NCBI GenBank assembly: GCA_019420945.1
Contig: JAHZGF010000044.1
Location: 1-6,586 of the forward strand
DNA: 6,586 bases
Source: Clostridiales bacterium
Lineage (GTDB): Bacteria > Bacillota > Clostridia > Oscillospirales > Oscillospiraceae
Reading direction: 5' to 3'
Numbering within the stretch: the stretch's first letter is position 1; every line of letters starts with the position of its first letter. The position numbers and the translations under genes were made by a program. The notes beneath the pieces are model-generated. The model did no database searches, was not told where the DNA came from, and saw nothing but the letters and a program-made list of their open reading frames with translations. Shown here one piece after another: positions 6,537 through 6,586 of the stretch.

Positions 6537-6565
6537 ATTATAGCGGTGATTTCCCTAAAACTTAA
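6537..6565 (-). promoter_or_regulatory. Sigma-A type promoter of the operon
   Basis: A perfect TATAAT (6537-6542) lies 17 bp downstream of a weak -35, TTAAGT (6560-6565, three of six consensus bases). Transcription would start near 6530, giving a leader of about 95 nt before the GTG at 6436. The region upstream is AT-rich, in contrast to the genes. The poor -35 box suggests help from an activator, but no activator gene or clear binding site is visible. Confidence 0.65.
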
Positions 6566-6586
6566 TTCATATTTCTGATTTTTTTG

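Noticed and set aside
1..6586. Mobile element, CRISPR array, tRNA or rRNA
   Set aside because: I found no transposase or integrase reading frame, no regularly spaced direct repeats, and no tRNA or rRNA signature on either strand.

Overview
The window looks like a fragment of a GC-rich Firmicutes (Clostridia) chromosome. The evidence is indirect: strong AGGAGG-type ribosome binding sites, a lipoprotein signal with a Gly-Cys lipobox, a three-part sugar ABC importer with no dedicated ATPase, and fairly GC-rich codon use. A gut Oscillospiraceae- or Lachnospiraceae-like bacterium is my best guess. No marker gene fixes the taxon.

All five real genes lie on the minus strand and read right to left as one apparent operon. 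At the right edge is a promoter with a perfect TATAAT box and a leader of about 95 nt that can fold. Next come the sugar-binding lipoprotein (5102-6436) and a 164-nt spacer with three hairpins. The two inner-membrane permeases follow (4014-4937 and 3143-4006, 7 nt apart). After 33 nt comes a 631-residue protein of the fungal glutaminase A / DUF4965 / six-hairpin family with no signal peptide (1214-3109). A 135-nt spacer with a 34-nt perfect palindrome separates it from a Gfo/Idh/MocA-family oxidoreductase (23-1078). Only 22 nt remain beyond the last stop codon, so the operon may continue to the left.

Proposed working (inference): the lipoprotein captures a small glycan or sugar derivative outside the membrane. 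The permease pair imports it, using an ATPase encoded elsewhere as is common for this importer class in Firmicutes. The six-hairpin protein and the oxidoreductase then process it in the cytoplasm. The substrate cannot be read from the sequence. Despite its family name, the six-hairpin enzyme is in carbohydrate-uptake company, and that makes a glycoside-directed role a serious alternative to glutamine hydrolysis.

I saw no tRNA, rRNA, CRISPR array, insertion sequence or phage gene. The long plus-strand open frames are antisense shadows.
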